Assembly: GCA_964494085.1 (NCBI GenBank)
Contig: CAZBQJ010000004.1
Coordinates: 1 to 64,000, forward strand
From: CAZBQJ01 sp964494085
GTDB taxonomy: Bacteria; Patescibacteriota; Gracilibacteria; UBA1369
DNA: 64,000 nt
Direction: 5' to 3'
In this document: one piece after another, positions 36,667 to 44,143 of the stretch
Layout of the letters: each line of letters starts with the position of its first letter
Position numbering within the stretch: position 1 is the stretch's first letter
Translations under genes and position numbers: made by a program
The notes under the pieces: model-generated
What the model was told of the DNA's origin: nothing
Seen by the model: the letters and a program-made list of their open reading frames with translations, nothing else
Database searches by the model: none

Positions 36667-37638
36667 ATGGCTTATTACCTGGTTAGAGTTGGTGAAGGAT
36701 CTAAGTATATAGATGAGGCTAAACGAAATGGTTTTGTGGCTATTGGGTGTGACGATGTAAGTGATATCAAGCAACTTGATGGATTTGAGTCTATTAAGGC
36801 TGAAATTTTGAAAAACAATCATAATTACTCTCCAGCTCAAGCCTCTATTCAGGCAGGCCAGGTTAATAGGTTTGGAATATTGATTCAGCAAGGAGATGTT
36901 ATTCTTTCGCCACTTGGACAAGGTAAATATTTGGTTGGAAAATCTGGAGAATACTTTTTTTACGAATCGCCAGATGATAATTGTCCATATAAGCATAGAA
37001 GGCATGTTGAGTGGTATGACAAAATCCTTTTTAAGGCCGACATGTCCACGAACCTAGCTTATGCATTGGGTGCAACCTTAACCGTCTTTTCCCTAGATAA
37101 GTACAATGATGAATTAGATGCCTTGATTAAAGGGGAAGAATTTATTTCGATTCAAAAACCTCAGAAAGTCCGAGATCGAATTGTTTCTAGTTTAATGGAA
37201 CTGGATGGAAAGGAGTTTGAAGAGTTTATTAAGCATGTGTTGGAGGTAGTTGGGTTCAGTGCAGAAACCACCCAATATGTTGGAGACAAAGGGGTTGATG
37301 TAAATGGAACGCTGGATGCTGAAGGGTTAGCAGACATTACCCTGCGGGTTCAGGTTAAAAGAGTAACGAGTACAATTGGTATAAAGGATGTTTTAGCTTT
37401 AAAAGGGACTCTTGGACAAGGAGAACATGGTTGCTTCATAACCTTATCTTCTTTCACAGCACAAGCTGTTGAGGAGGCTCAAGCGCCTGGTAAAGTCCAG
37501 ATCAAACTCATTGATGGTAATGATTTAGCAGGACTGATTCTAAAGCAGTTTGACCATATTGATGGGGTCTATCAAAGAAACTTTGGAATTAAGAGAAAAG
37601 ACCTGAATATTGAAGATCAATTTGAGCTCATAAACTAA
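36667..37638 (+). CDS. Mrr-type restriction endonuclease
   Basis: This is a likely modification-dependent or DNA-targeting defence nuclease. I start it at 36667 (MAYYLVRVGEG) because the 27 upstream codons would run toward the attC-like site. The 323-residue protein has an N-terminal domain of about 150 residues, possibly for target recognition. Its C-terminal Mrr_cat domain shows GKEFEEFIKHVLEVVGF, then GDKGVDVNG (catalytic Asp) and RVQVKR (Q-x-K motif). No methylase is beside it, as expected for a type IV-like enzyme. It lies alone between two attC-like palindromes in the normal cassette orientation. Confidence 0.85.
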   Translation: MAYYLVRVGEGSKYIDEAKRNGFVAIGCDDVSDIKQLDGFESIKAEILKNNHNYSPAQASIQAGQVNRFGILIQQGDVILSPLGQGKYLVGKSGEYFFYESPDDNCPYKHRRHVEWYDKILFKADMSTNLAYALGATLTVFSLDKYNDELDALIKGEEFISIQKPQKVRDRIVSSLMELDGKEFEEFIKHVLEVVGFSAETTQYVGDKGVDVNGTLDAEGLADITLRVQVKRVTSTIGIKDVLALKGTLGQGEHGCFITLSSFTAQAVEEAQAPGKVQIKLIDGNDLAGLILKQFDHIDGVYQRNFGIKRKDLNIEDQFELIN

Positions 37639-37678
37639 GATTTTTGCTTAATGCCGATTATTGTGAAATAATTATTTT

Positions 37679-37789
37679 GCAACCAACAATAATTAGCATA
37701 TAAAGGCGCTTTTAAGCGTGAGTACTCTTATGTTGAAGCTGCCATAGCAGCATATAAGAGCCATATTTAGCTAACTGCTTGAAGGGTGC
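37679..37789 (+). repeat. Integron attC-like imperfect palindrome, copy 2
   Basis: It begins GCAACCAACAAT like copy 1, continues with ATTAGCATATAAAGGC, and closes with GCCATATTTAGCTAACT followed by GCTTGAAGGGTGC. Internal stems are CGCTT/AAGCG, CTCTTAT/ATAAGAG and GCTGC/GCAGC. The right outer box reads GAAGGGT instead of GTTGGTT, so this copy is degenerate or a hybrid at that end. It directly follows the Mrr-like gene. Confidence 0.5.
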
Positions 37790-37826
37790 ACTCTAAGCAA
37801 TCTTTTTAGTATTTAACTATAAAAAT

Positions 37827-38042
37827 ATGGAACTTCTACTTATGATTTTGATTGGGGTTGTTGTATTAATGGGTATTATCAATGCATTTCTAATGTGGGG
37901 GTTGTCTCTCATGATCAAAGAAAACTCTCAGATGATTGTTAATCTGCATATATTTTTAGACCGCTATTTCAAGAATACTCTAGATGGCCTTTTGCAGGAC
38001 ATCGAAATGGCAATCAATAAAGATGAAAATGAGGAGGAATAG
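37827..38042 (+). CDS. Small single-pass membrane protein
   Basis: The 71-residue product has one N-terminal hydrophobic helix (about 3-30) and an amphipathic, acidic tail (KDENEEE at the end). There is no recognised family. It follows the second attC-like site and converges on the CBASS operon, so it may be a cargo gene of the same array or the remnant of a membrane effector. Confidence 0.5.
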   Translation: MELLLMILIGVVVLMGIINAFLMWGLSLMIKENSQMIVNLHIFLDRYFKNTLDGLLQDIEMAINKDENEEE

Positions 38043-38062
38043 GGGGTGGCAAATACAAGCTT

Positions 38063-38698
38063 TTAACTCAAAATCTTAGAACGGAACCATTTTCTGCTGT
38101 TAAGGCCTCTTATCTCCCTAAGTTTTTTATTAAAACTACATTTCCCTAATCTCCTTTGACAACCGCAAGGACATAACATTTTATTGGCTTCTCTTTCTTT
38201 CATACCAAGATACTGTAATGCTGATTTAGTCTGATCTATTGTCTTGAGCTCAAATAAATCCATATAATCCGTAATAGCCCCAATTAGACCGTGCTCTACT
38301 TCTCCAAATATAAAAGTCCCACATGAGATAGAGTACAAGTAAGGTATAAGACACTTTTCAGCAAAACCTAATAAAGTAGGATCTTCTTTCAGAATTGTTA
38401 ATAGGCGTAATGGGGTACCAAGACATAAAGAGTCATCTTTACTTACGTGATTATAAGGAGCCTTTTTGATGCACCCTCCGATTTCAAAAACTTTAGGTAG
38501 CTCTCGAGGAAAATTTAAAGGCACCTGAATCCGTAGTAGGTAATTATCTTGTATTTGAGGATGTGCTGCTGTTTTTGCAACAAATTCAAATTTACCCTCT
38601 AGACTTATTTGTGAAGAGTCAGCTTGTGGTCTAACCGACATATAGGGATATGTCTTGAGAAACTCTCTAAGTCCAATTTTTTCAAGATTATCAAACAT
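38063..38698 (-). CDS. E2-like ubiquitin-conjugating-type protein of CBASS
   Basis: The 211-residue protein has an E2-like core: strands around LLRIQVPLNFPRELP, then HVSKDDSLCLGTP where His84 and Cys92 match the E2 HxN/active-cysteine region. It is followed by helical parts and a C-terminal cysteine cluster CPCGCQRRLGKC (176-187) resembling an SEC-C-type zinc motif. In type II-short CBASS a stand-alone E2 (no E1, no JAB) joins the CD-NTase C-terminus to targets to prime it. Here it is last in the operon after the CD-NTase gene, overlapping it by 8 bases. The identification rests on motif and context. Confidence 0.75.
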   Translation of the reverse strand: MFDNLEKIGLREFLKTYPYMSVRPQADSSQISLEGKFEFVAKTAAHPQIQDNYLLRIQVPLNFPRELPKVFEIGGCIKKAPYNHVSKDDSLCLGTPLRLLTILKEDPTLLGFAEKCLIPYLYSISCGTFIFGEVEHGLIGAITDYMDLFELKTIDQTKSALQYLGMKEREANKMLCPCGCQRRLGKCSFNKKLREIRGLNSRKWFRSKILS

Positions 38699-39821
38699 TT
38701 GCCCATGGTTTTGCAGTAGTGGATGGCAGATTATGAACTTTGAGAGTAGTCACTTTATCCTCCCCTATAAAATGAGGTTCAACTTTCGTGCCAAATTTAA
38801 ATTCCGCCTGGCTTGTAATTTCTTGCAAATTACACGAAACCAAAGTATCGATATCACTTTTAGCCTGCTCCAACCATCCCCAAAAATTTTGCTCTAGGGC
38901 TAACTTTTTGCCTTCATAGGTATTCCACCTATCAGAAAAATTTTCATTTGGATTAACTGGATTCAAAATTACACCATGCGATGCTTTTAGAAGAGCTTCC
39001 ATATTGTTAAGTACATTTTTTATCGCTGCATAAATGTCAGCTTCACCATTGTAGGCTTGAGCAGCAAGAGTGGTAATAATGATAGATATTGGTTTCGATT
39101 CTGGCGCTTTCTCAAACATAATATCTCGATGCCGTTTCAATATCTGAATGGTTTTTTGAAGTGGTGTTTTCCACCTATATGCTGGAAGATCATCTATACT
39201 AGAAACATGCTCTGCAGCGGCTTTTTGTGACAAAAAAACCTGTGACTGCTTCATTCTAGACTCAAACCATCTTGCATATCCCTCAGGGTTACTCACAAGC
39301 CAGTCTGAAGAGATTTTTTGATAATCAGAACGTCTATCGTCAGTGATCGACACAGCATTTATATCAAGGTTTGATAGCGTTATTTCGCTATCATGGTGAA
39401 GTGGAATGCAAGGCGTTATATCTATGTGGAAGCTGAGGCTATCTTGATAGTTAAGCCTCCAGCATCTGTGCTTTTTTTCTAGTGGGGAAAGTATTTTTCG
39501 TTCGTTTCGATAGTCTGCCAAGTCTTTTCCTAAAAGTTCCTTTAAATCAGATTGGGAAAAATTTTCTTTGGTGATTCCTTGTTCAAATTTACAGGCCAAA
39601 TCGAGATCATAATCTTCGTTTTTCCAGGGCCTGGTGACGGTTCCTAACCTGAAGGAACCTTGAGGTATAACTCTAGGCGCAAATTTTGAGCTTTTTGATT
39701 TATCACTGCACAACCAATTACCTAAATCTTGATATCGATTTGAAGCTAATTCATAAGCTGAATCTGGAACATCCAATGATTCTGCCAGTGCTGTAATAAT
39801 TTGTCTTTCTCTGTTCTCCAT
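38691..39821 (-). CDS. CBASS CD-NTase (cyclic oligonucleotide synthase)
   Basis: This enzyme would make a cyclic nucleotide signal when phage infects. The 376-residue protein has the nucleotidyltransferase core GSFRLGT (from Gly55), then the metal-binding pair Asp72/Asp74 in DYDLDLAC and a third acid at Asp134 in FHIDITP. The C-terminal helical part contains the KRHRDIMF segment common in CD-NTases. It ends PWANV, without the terminal Gly or Ala known from several type II enzymes. Its genes are ordered HNH-SAVED effector, CD-NTase, E2-like, all on one transcript. Confidence 0.9.
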   Translation of the reverse strand: MENRERQIITALAESLDVPDSAYELASNRYQDLGNWLCSDKSKSSKFAPRVIPQGSFRLGTVTRPWKNEDYDLDLACKFEQGITKENFSQSDLKELLGKDLADYRNERKILSPLEKKHRCWRLNYQDSLSFHIDITPCIPLHHDSEITLSNLDINAVSITDDRRSDYQKISSDWLVSNPEGYARWFESRMKQSQVFLSQKAAAEHVSSIDDLPAYRWKTPLQKTIQILKRHRDIMFEKAPESKPISIIITTLAAQAYNGEADIYAAIKNVLNNMEALLKASHGVILNPVNPNENFSDRWNTYEGKKLALEQNFWGWLEQAKSDIDTLVSCNLQEITSQAEFKFGTKVEPHFIGEDKVTTLKVHNLPSTTAKPWANV

Positions 39822-39822
39822 A

Positions 39823-40962
39823 TTAAGATTTAATAGTTATTGCTTCGATGAAGCCTTTTTTATAATTATTCTGATCATAGATCACCCAGGGCATTTCAGC
39901 CTTCGGCATTCTTACTCTCCCAAACTCAACTGCCATAGCAACAGGCATTGAGGGAAATATTGATAGCGGCGTGGTAACCCCATGCTTTTCAGAAATCTGC
40001 ACCATCAACTTGCGAACAATTTTTCGAAATTCAGATAGCTGTTTCTTTGTTTGGAGGAAATCATTATGGGGATTTTTAACTGTAACTTCCCAAATAGAAA
40101 CATCGGAGCCTATAACGTTTGTGATACGTTCAGGTGAAACAGTCGAGCTCAAAGCAATAATCAGTACAGGTTTGCCTGTGAAGTGTTTTGGTTCACGAAC
40201 CATATAAGCGTTATCTTGTTTATCATCACCCCACTCCCAAGTCATCTCGGGCTCTCGACGTAATTGATATACTTGGGCTGGGACTTTATCAGTGAATAAT
40301 GTGCCCAATCTGATAAGAAGTGGTATTGGTGCAAATCCAAAAATAGAAAAGTGTTGCCCTTCTTTGGTTAAAGGCACGATTGTTCGATCAAATCTTTTAA
40401 CTAAATTGTTTTCTTCTGTTTCCCAATAATCTGTTTTATCGTCTCTCCCCTCCCAAGACATATGAAGGTAAATTGGGTCTTCTTCTACAGGATACCAGTT
40501 TGGGAATATTGCATTGTTGGCATGATTGGCATTAGGAATTAGCTGTTCATTTCCAATATTTGCACCGTACACAACAACGCAGGATTTTTTACTTGGATTA
40601 ATTCCAGTAACTCTCGAAATTCTTCTTTCGTGCTGTGTCTTCCAGCTTTGTAGTAGATCAGCAGAATAGCGTCCGCCATCTTTTTCTTTATCGATTTTTT
40701 TATGGCAGGGATGACAGACAAGAAGTAGATTACTTGCATCATTAAGTTTATGCGGATTCCATTTAAATGGCCCCCATCCTCTAGGACCATGCTCAGAAAA
40801 AGAATAAATATGGGCTTGTTCAGCTATATTAACAGCTTCCTGAGTAACAGGAGATTTGTATAATACCTCATTACAACCATGGAATTCGCAGCGGCCAGCA
40901 GCTCGTCCCCATAATTCATGGCTTACACTTGGTTTTATATTTCGGGTTACTTCTTTAATCAT
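39823..40962 (-). CDS. cap5: CBASS effector Cap5: HNH nuclease with SAVED domain
   Basis: Cap5 binds the cyclic nucleotide through its SAVED domain and then degrades DNA to stop phage spread. The 379 residues start with an HNH domain: Cys25 and Cys30 (RCEFHGC), the QAHIYSFS segment with His51, Asn78, and the CHPCHKKID group with Cys83, Cys86 and His87. The C-terminal 200 residues form the SAVED part with strands such as VLIIALSSTVSPERI. It is first in the CBASS operon, with its ATG about four bases from the predicted transcription start. Confidence 0.9.
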   Translation of the reverse strand: MIKEVTRNIKPSVSHELWGRAAGRCEFHGCNEVLYKSPVTQEAVNIAEQAHIYSFSEHGPRGWGPFKWNPHKLNDASNLLLVCHPCHKKIDKEKDGGRYSADLLQSWKTQHERRISRVTGINPSKKSCVVVYGANIGNEQLIPNANHANNAIFPNWYPVEEDPIYLHMSWEGRDDKTDYWETEENNLVKRFDRTIVPLTKEGQHFSIFGFAPIPLLIRLGTLFTDKVPAQVYQLRREPEMTWEWGDDKQDNAYMVREPKHFTGKPVLIIALSSTVSPERITNVIGSDVSIWEVTVKNPHNDFLQTKKQLSEFRKIVRKLMVQISEKHGVTTPLSIFPSMPVAMAVEFGRVRMPKAEMPWVIYDQNNYKKGFIEAITIKS

Positions 40963-40972
40963 AATTATGCGA

Positions 40973-41046
40973 AGACTAGCATGACCTCCAGACCCTTGTC
41001 AAGAAAAGTCGGGACACTTGACCATTGTCCGCAACTAGTCTAGAAT
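40973..41046. promoter_or_regulatory. Divergent promoter-operator between CBASS and the LexA-like gene
   Basis: On the plus strand TTGACC (41018-41023), a 17-base spacer and TAGAAT (41041-41046) lie six bases before the ATG at 41053. On the minus strand TTGACA (41002-40997), an 18-base spacer and TAGTCT (40978-40973) lie ten bases before the ATG at 40962. Both mRNAs would be almost leaderless. Two inverted repeats cover the boxes: AGACTAG/CTAGTCT over the -10 elements and GTCAAG/CTTGAC over the -35 elements. They are likely operators for the LexA-like protein. Confidence 0.75.
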
Positions 41047-41052
41047 CATTTT

Positions 41053-41697
41053 ATGAAAAATTTACACATCACTCAGAAGAAAATCCTTGATTTTCTAAAA
41101 CAGCGTGGAGGGTCGATAGACGGTTTATCTCTGCGAGATATAGGTGAGGCAATAGGCATAGGGCGTAGACCTCAAGCAGTAGCACACCACCTCCATCAAC
41201 TAGAGAAAGTAGGCCTACTTAGAAGGGATGATGAAACAAAAAACTACATAATATTAGATACGCCAGTCTCCTCTGTTGCTTATATCAAATTGTATAGCTG
41301 CACCGCAGAGTGCGGACCAAAAGGACTTCTTGGAGACGATAATATAATCGACAATATACCACTACCAACGAGGACTTTTGGAATTAGTGATCCGAATGAT
41401 TTTTTTCTTATTAAGGCAAGAGGCAACTCAATGGAACCAACAATAAAAGATGGCGATCTGGTTTTAGCAAAAATTCAACCATCTGTACCGAGTGGCTGCA
41501 TAGCAGTTGTTGTTCATGATGGCATGCCGAAAATCAAAAAACTAACCATAGAAAATATCAATGAACAACCAACTTACTGCCTAGAATCAACAAACAACAA
41601 TGGGAAATACCCTCGTGAATATATTACTAATGAATTCGAAGGTCTAAGAATGGTAGGAATTGTAAAAAGCATTATAAGTAAGGCTAAAATTGAATAA
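41053..41697 (+). CDS. LexA-like self-cleaving repressor (S24 peptidase)
   Basis: The 214-residue protein has an N-terminal winged helix (1-65, SLRDIGEAIGIGRRPQAVAHH) and a C-terminal S24 domain. Ser126 sits in KARGNSMEPTIKDGD and a Lys near 162 in PKIKKL would form the catalytic dyad. AECGPKG (Cys87-Gly88) is a plausible self-cleavage site, as in UmuD-type proteins. Divergent transcription from the CBASS operon through shared dyad operators suggests it represses CBASS until cleaved. CBASS regulators known to me are CapW (WYL) and CapH/CapP, so a single LexA-type protein is a variation. It may also be a general SOS-type regulator. Confidence 0.85.
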   Translation: MKNLHITQKKILDFLKQRGGSIDGLSLRDIGEAIGIGRRPQAVAHHLHQLEKVGLLRRDDETKNYIILDTPVSSVAYIKLYSCTAECGPKGLLGDDNIIDNIPLPTRTFGISDPNDFFLIKARGNSMEPTIKDGDLVLAKIQPSVPSGCIAVVVHDGMPKIKKLTIENINEQPTYCLESTNNNGKYPREYITNEFEGLRMVGIVKSIISKAKIE

Positions 41698-41727
41698 GTA
41701 CTTACTCTCAAGCTACTATCTACTAAA

Positions 41728-41805
41728 TTATATAGAGTAGGGGTGGGGGTATCCCCCATTCTGCATCACACAAGTTCTGACATCACTAAGTAGGGAGCTC
41801 CAAAC
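41728..41805 (-). repeat. Recombinase-end scar, copy A
   Basis: This is the 3' end of the interrupted recombinase gene. It reads on the minus strand as W-S-S-L-L-S-D-V-R-T ... PHPYSI and a stop, with the DNA blocks AGGGGTGGGGGTA and AGGGAGCTCCAAA. It is the reference copy for the other scars. Confidence 0.75.
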
Positions 41806-43254
41806 AGGAAATTGCGATTTTTGCGCCGTGGCAGACCACGGTTTTGTAAGGCTGCAAGCCACCTTTTGCCCCGTGAGCAGGAAGTTCGAGCCGATTTTTT
41901 GCAAGAAGCTTCGCTTCTCTTCTAAATTTTCAGAATCAGCTACGCTGATGGCTTGGTGAGCCGAAATAATCCATTCGCGAAAGAGTTCGAGCCAATGAAG
42001 TCCTCTTCCGCCGGATTCCTTTAAATTCTCTTTTATTTCGATTTTGCGATTTAGGATTTTCTTCTTGGTTTCAGTGTATTCTTCGTTGGTTATGGTTTGC
42101 TCAAGGTAAGCATCTAAAAGACGTATTTGCTTTTCTTCTAAGGTTTTAATCTCTTGTTTTAAAGGCACGGCGGAAGAGGACGAAGATGTTTATGCTTCTT
42201 TATATTCTTTTTTCCATTGTTCCAACATTTTATCTTTCCAACTTTCGCGAATGGAAACCTCTCTAAAAAGCTCTTTTAATTGAGCTATCAGTTTTCCCTC
42301 TTCCAGATACTTTTGATGACACACTCGATTCTTTTTGGTGCAGCGGTAGTAGATGTAAGTGCGGCTGGACGGTTTGATTTTCTTTTCTGCTGTAATTGCA
42401 CGGCCGCACTCTCCGCATGTAAAGATTCCCCGAAAAGCAAAAGCCTCAATTTCTTTTGCTTTTCGGGGCTTACCTCTACTCTCAACTATCCGCTGCACCT
42501 TATCAAAGAGCTTTTTAGAGATAATTGGCTCATGGCTTCCCTGGTAAAGCTCTCCTTTATGATTGAAAACACCATAATAAAATGGATTGCGTAACATATG
42601 ATCAATTCTTGCTAGCACGAGAGTTTTACCAGTTCTTCGGCTCACCAAGCCCAAAGAAAGCGACAATTTTTGTAAATATTCCAGCGTTTTATCTCCTTCG
42701 GCATACGCCAAAAACAGTTGGCGAACTGCCTCACATCTTTCCGGGTCCTTTTCGATTGTATGATTTCTTAATTCGTTAAGATAGCCAACAGGAGCCAGAC
42801 TCGGCAGTTCGCCTCTGCGCAGTTTTTGGCGTATGCCTCGTTTGATGTTTTCAGAAAGATTGTCGATGTAATATTTACTTTGCCCAAAAGCGATATTCAG
42901 CATGAACTTTCCCTGAGGCGTTGCTTCAAACCAGAATGTAGGGAATTTTAGCGCTCCTATTTTGCCGGTATCGACCAAATAAATGATTTTTCCCCCGTCT
43001 ACGCTGTTTCTCGCCAGTCTGTCGGGATGCCACGCTAAAATTCCCGTTTGTTCATTACGCTCTATTTCTTCCATGAGCTTATTAAAAACAGGTCGACCGG
43101 GCGCTTTGGCTGCTCTGCTTTCTATGTATTCATCTACGATCGCCAAATTTTCTTTCTTAGCGAATTCTAGCAATTCGGTAATCTGCGCTTCTATAGAAAG
43201 CACCTGGCGATCGTCTTCGTCAGTAGATTTTCTGGCATAAAGAAAGTATTTCAT
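41728..43254 (-). pseudogene. Large serine recombinase interrupted by an in-frame TAA
   Basis: The first part (43254-42190) encodes 354 residues with a resolvase domain (YARKS, Ser10), recombinase domain and zinc ribbon (TCGECG then CTKKNRVC). It stops at TAA after KEYKEA. The same frame continues to 41728 and encodes the coiled coil and C-terminus, ending WSSLLSDVRTCVMQ and PHPYSI. It is therefore one gene with a nonsense mutation, unless a GTG at 42168 restarts the C-terminal part. The leader again holds AACCAACAA. Its 3' end defines the repeated scar found at other block borders in the island. Confidence 0.85.
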
Positions 43255-43369
43255 AGAGCTTTGTTGGTTATCGCTTTTGGGCGAACTGCCTCAACTGCCC
43301 AGCTCCTCAATTAAGCATGGGCAGATGAGGCAGAAAAATTGTCGCATTCTTTGTTCCGCCTACGACGGA

Positions 43370-43460
43370 GTGGAAATTTGGAATTTTCACCGAAGGTGAA
43401 AAACAAAAAATCGGCTGTTCCGCTTTAGCGGAACTTTGCGCTCCGCGCAAACGAACTTCC
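43370..43460. repeat. Cluster of small perfect hairpins upstream of the broken recombinase
   Basis: Within 90 bases are TTTTCACC/GGTGAAAA (loop GAA), GTTCCGC/GCGGAAC (loop TTTA) and TTGCGC/GCGCAA (loop TCC), preceded by an imperfect TTCCGCC...GACGGA. They fill part of the 618-base gene-free stretch 43255-43872. An open frame on the minus strand across this stretch is only the reading of repeats. Confidence 0.65.
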
Positions 43461-43536
43461 GGATCGCGGGGCAGAAAGTGGCTTTGGAATTGCAAAATCC
43501 GTGGCGTGATTGCGCCGATAAAACGCGATTTAACGT

Positions 43537-43572
43537 TTGGAGCTGCCTTTACCGGCAAGTTCGGACTTATTT
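43537..43572 (+). repeat. Recombinase-end scar, copy B
   Basis: Thirty-six bases identical to the reverse complement of copy C. On the plus strand it encodes WSCLYRQVRTYFEENFKK and a stop, which is the end of a recombinase-like frame without a gene in front of it. Confidence 0.75.
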
Positions 43573-43623
43573 TGAAGAAAATTTCAAAAAATAACAAATA
43601 GAAGTTATTAAATAGCTTATTGT

Positions 43624-43653
43624 CGCGCCGCCCGAAAGGCCGCGGGCGGCGCG
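43624..43653. repeat. GC-rich hairpin (11-bp stem), left copy
   Basis: CGCGCCGCCCG pairs exactly with CGGGCGGCGCG over loop AAAGGCCG. A hairpin of the same design, with different stem bases, lies at 50455-50484. Confidence 0.8.
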
Positions 43654-43688
43654 GATGTAGGCGCGGTGAAAATTTGAAGCTGGAAAGG

Positions 43689-43786
43689 GCGGGCAGGCAA
43701 AAATTCCTCCCCCAGACCCCCTCCTTTTTGCCTGCCCGCCGGAAAGAGTCTCCTTTTTCGGGGTTGTTAATTTTTACTGATTGACT
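43689..43786 (-). repeat. 98-bp inverted repeat, left copy
   Basis: This segment is the exact reverse complement of 50325-50422. Inside it GCGGGCAGGCAAAAA and TTTTTGCCTGCCCGC form a 15-bp stem whose 21-base loop on the other strand is G-rich (GGAGGGGGTCTGGGGGAGG). The pair encloses the restriction-modification and helicase genes. Confidence 0.9.
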
Positions 43787-43841
43787 GATAAGATGAGTTT
43801 GCATAAACTATTTTTGGTATGACTAAAAATCTAATATCTAT

Positions 43842-43865
43842 TATAGTAGTAGTAAAATTTTACTA
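43842..43865 (+). promoter_or_regulatory. -10 box and palindrome before the XRE gene
   Basis: TATAGT at 43842-43847 is followed by the perfect 16-bp palindrome TAGTAAAATTTTACTA at 43850-43865, just before the ATG at 43873. The palindrome would cover the transcription start and could be an autoregulatory operator. Confidence 0.5.
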
Positions 43866-43872
43866 ATCAAAA

Positions 43873-44088
43873 ATGAGAAAGTCAAAGCATTTACCAACTA
43901 TCGCAAAAAATATTAAAAAGTACCGAGCTGAACTTGGCATATCACAAGATAAACTTTCAAAATTAGCGGATATAACTTTTCATACAATTACAAAAATAGA
44001 ATCTGGAGCCACACCAAACCCTGGAATAGAAACGGTAATGAAAATTGCCAAAGCTTTGGATGTCACTGTCAACGATTTATTAAAATAA
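43873..44088 (+). CDS. XRE-family regulator, probable R-M controller protein
   Basis: The 71-residue protein is a single Cro/C1-type helix-turn-helix: KKYRAELGISQDKLSKLADI, then FHTITKIESGATPNPGIETV and a closing helix. Its size and position ahead of the methylase genes fit a controller (C) protein that times methylase and endonuclease expression. A dyad lies in its own promoter region and another in the promoter of the methylase operon. The operators differ, so direct control of both is inferred, not shown. Confidence 0.85.
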   Translation: MRKSKHLPTIAKNIKKYRAELGISQDKLSKLADITFHTITKIESGATPNPGIETVMKIAKALDVTVNDLLK

Positions 44089-44091
44089 ATG

Positions 44092-44121
44092 TTGACGGTG
44101 AGTGTATACTCACCCTATTAT
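44092..44121 (+). promoter_or_regulatory. Promoter with central operator before the methylase operon
   Basis: TTGACG, an 18-base spacer and TATTAT. The spacer is occupied by the dyad GGTGAGT-GTAT-ACTCACC (44097-44114), so a bound regulator would block RNA polymerase. The ATG follows at 44144 after an AACTAACAAACT leader. Confidence 0.7.
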
Positions 44122-44143
44122 AAAATAACATAACTAACAAACT

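Noticed and set aside
43307..43804. Open frame of 165 codons on the minus strand
   Set aside because: It runs across the 98-bp repeat, the GC-rich hairpin and scar B. Its only similarity is to the frame at 50313-50591, through the repeats themselves.
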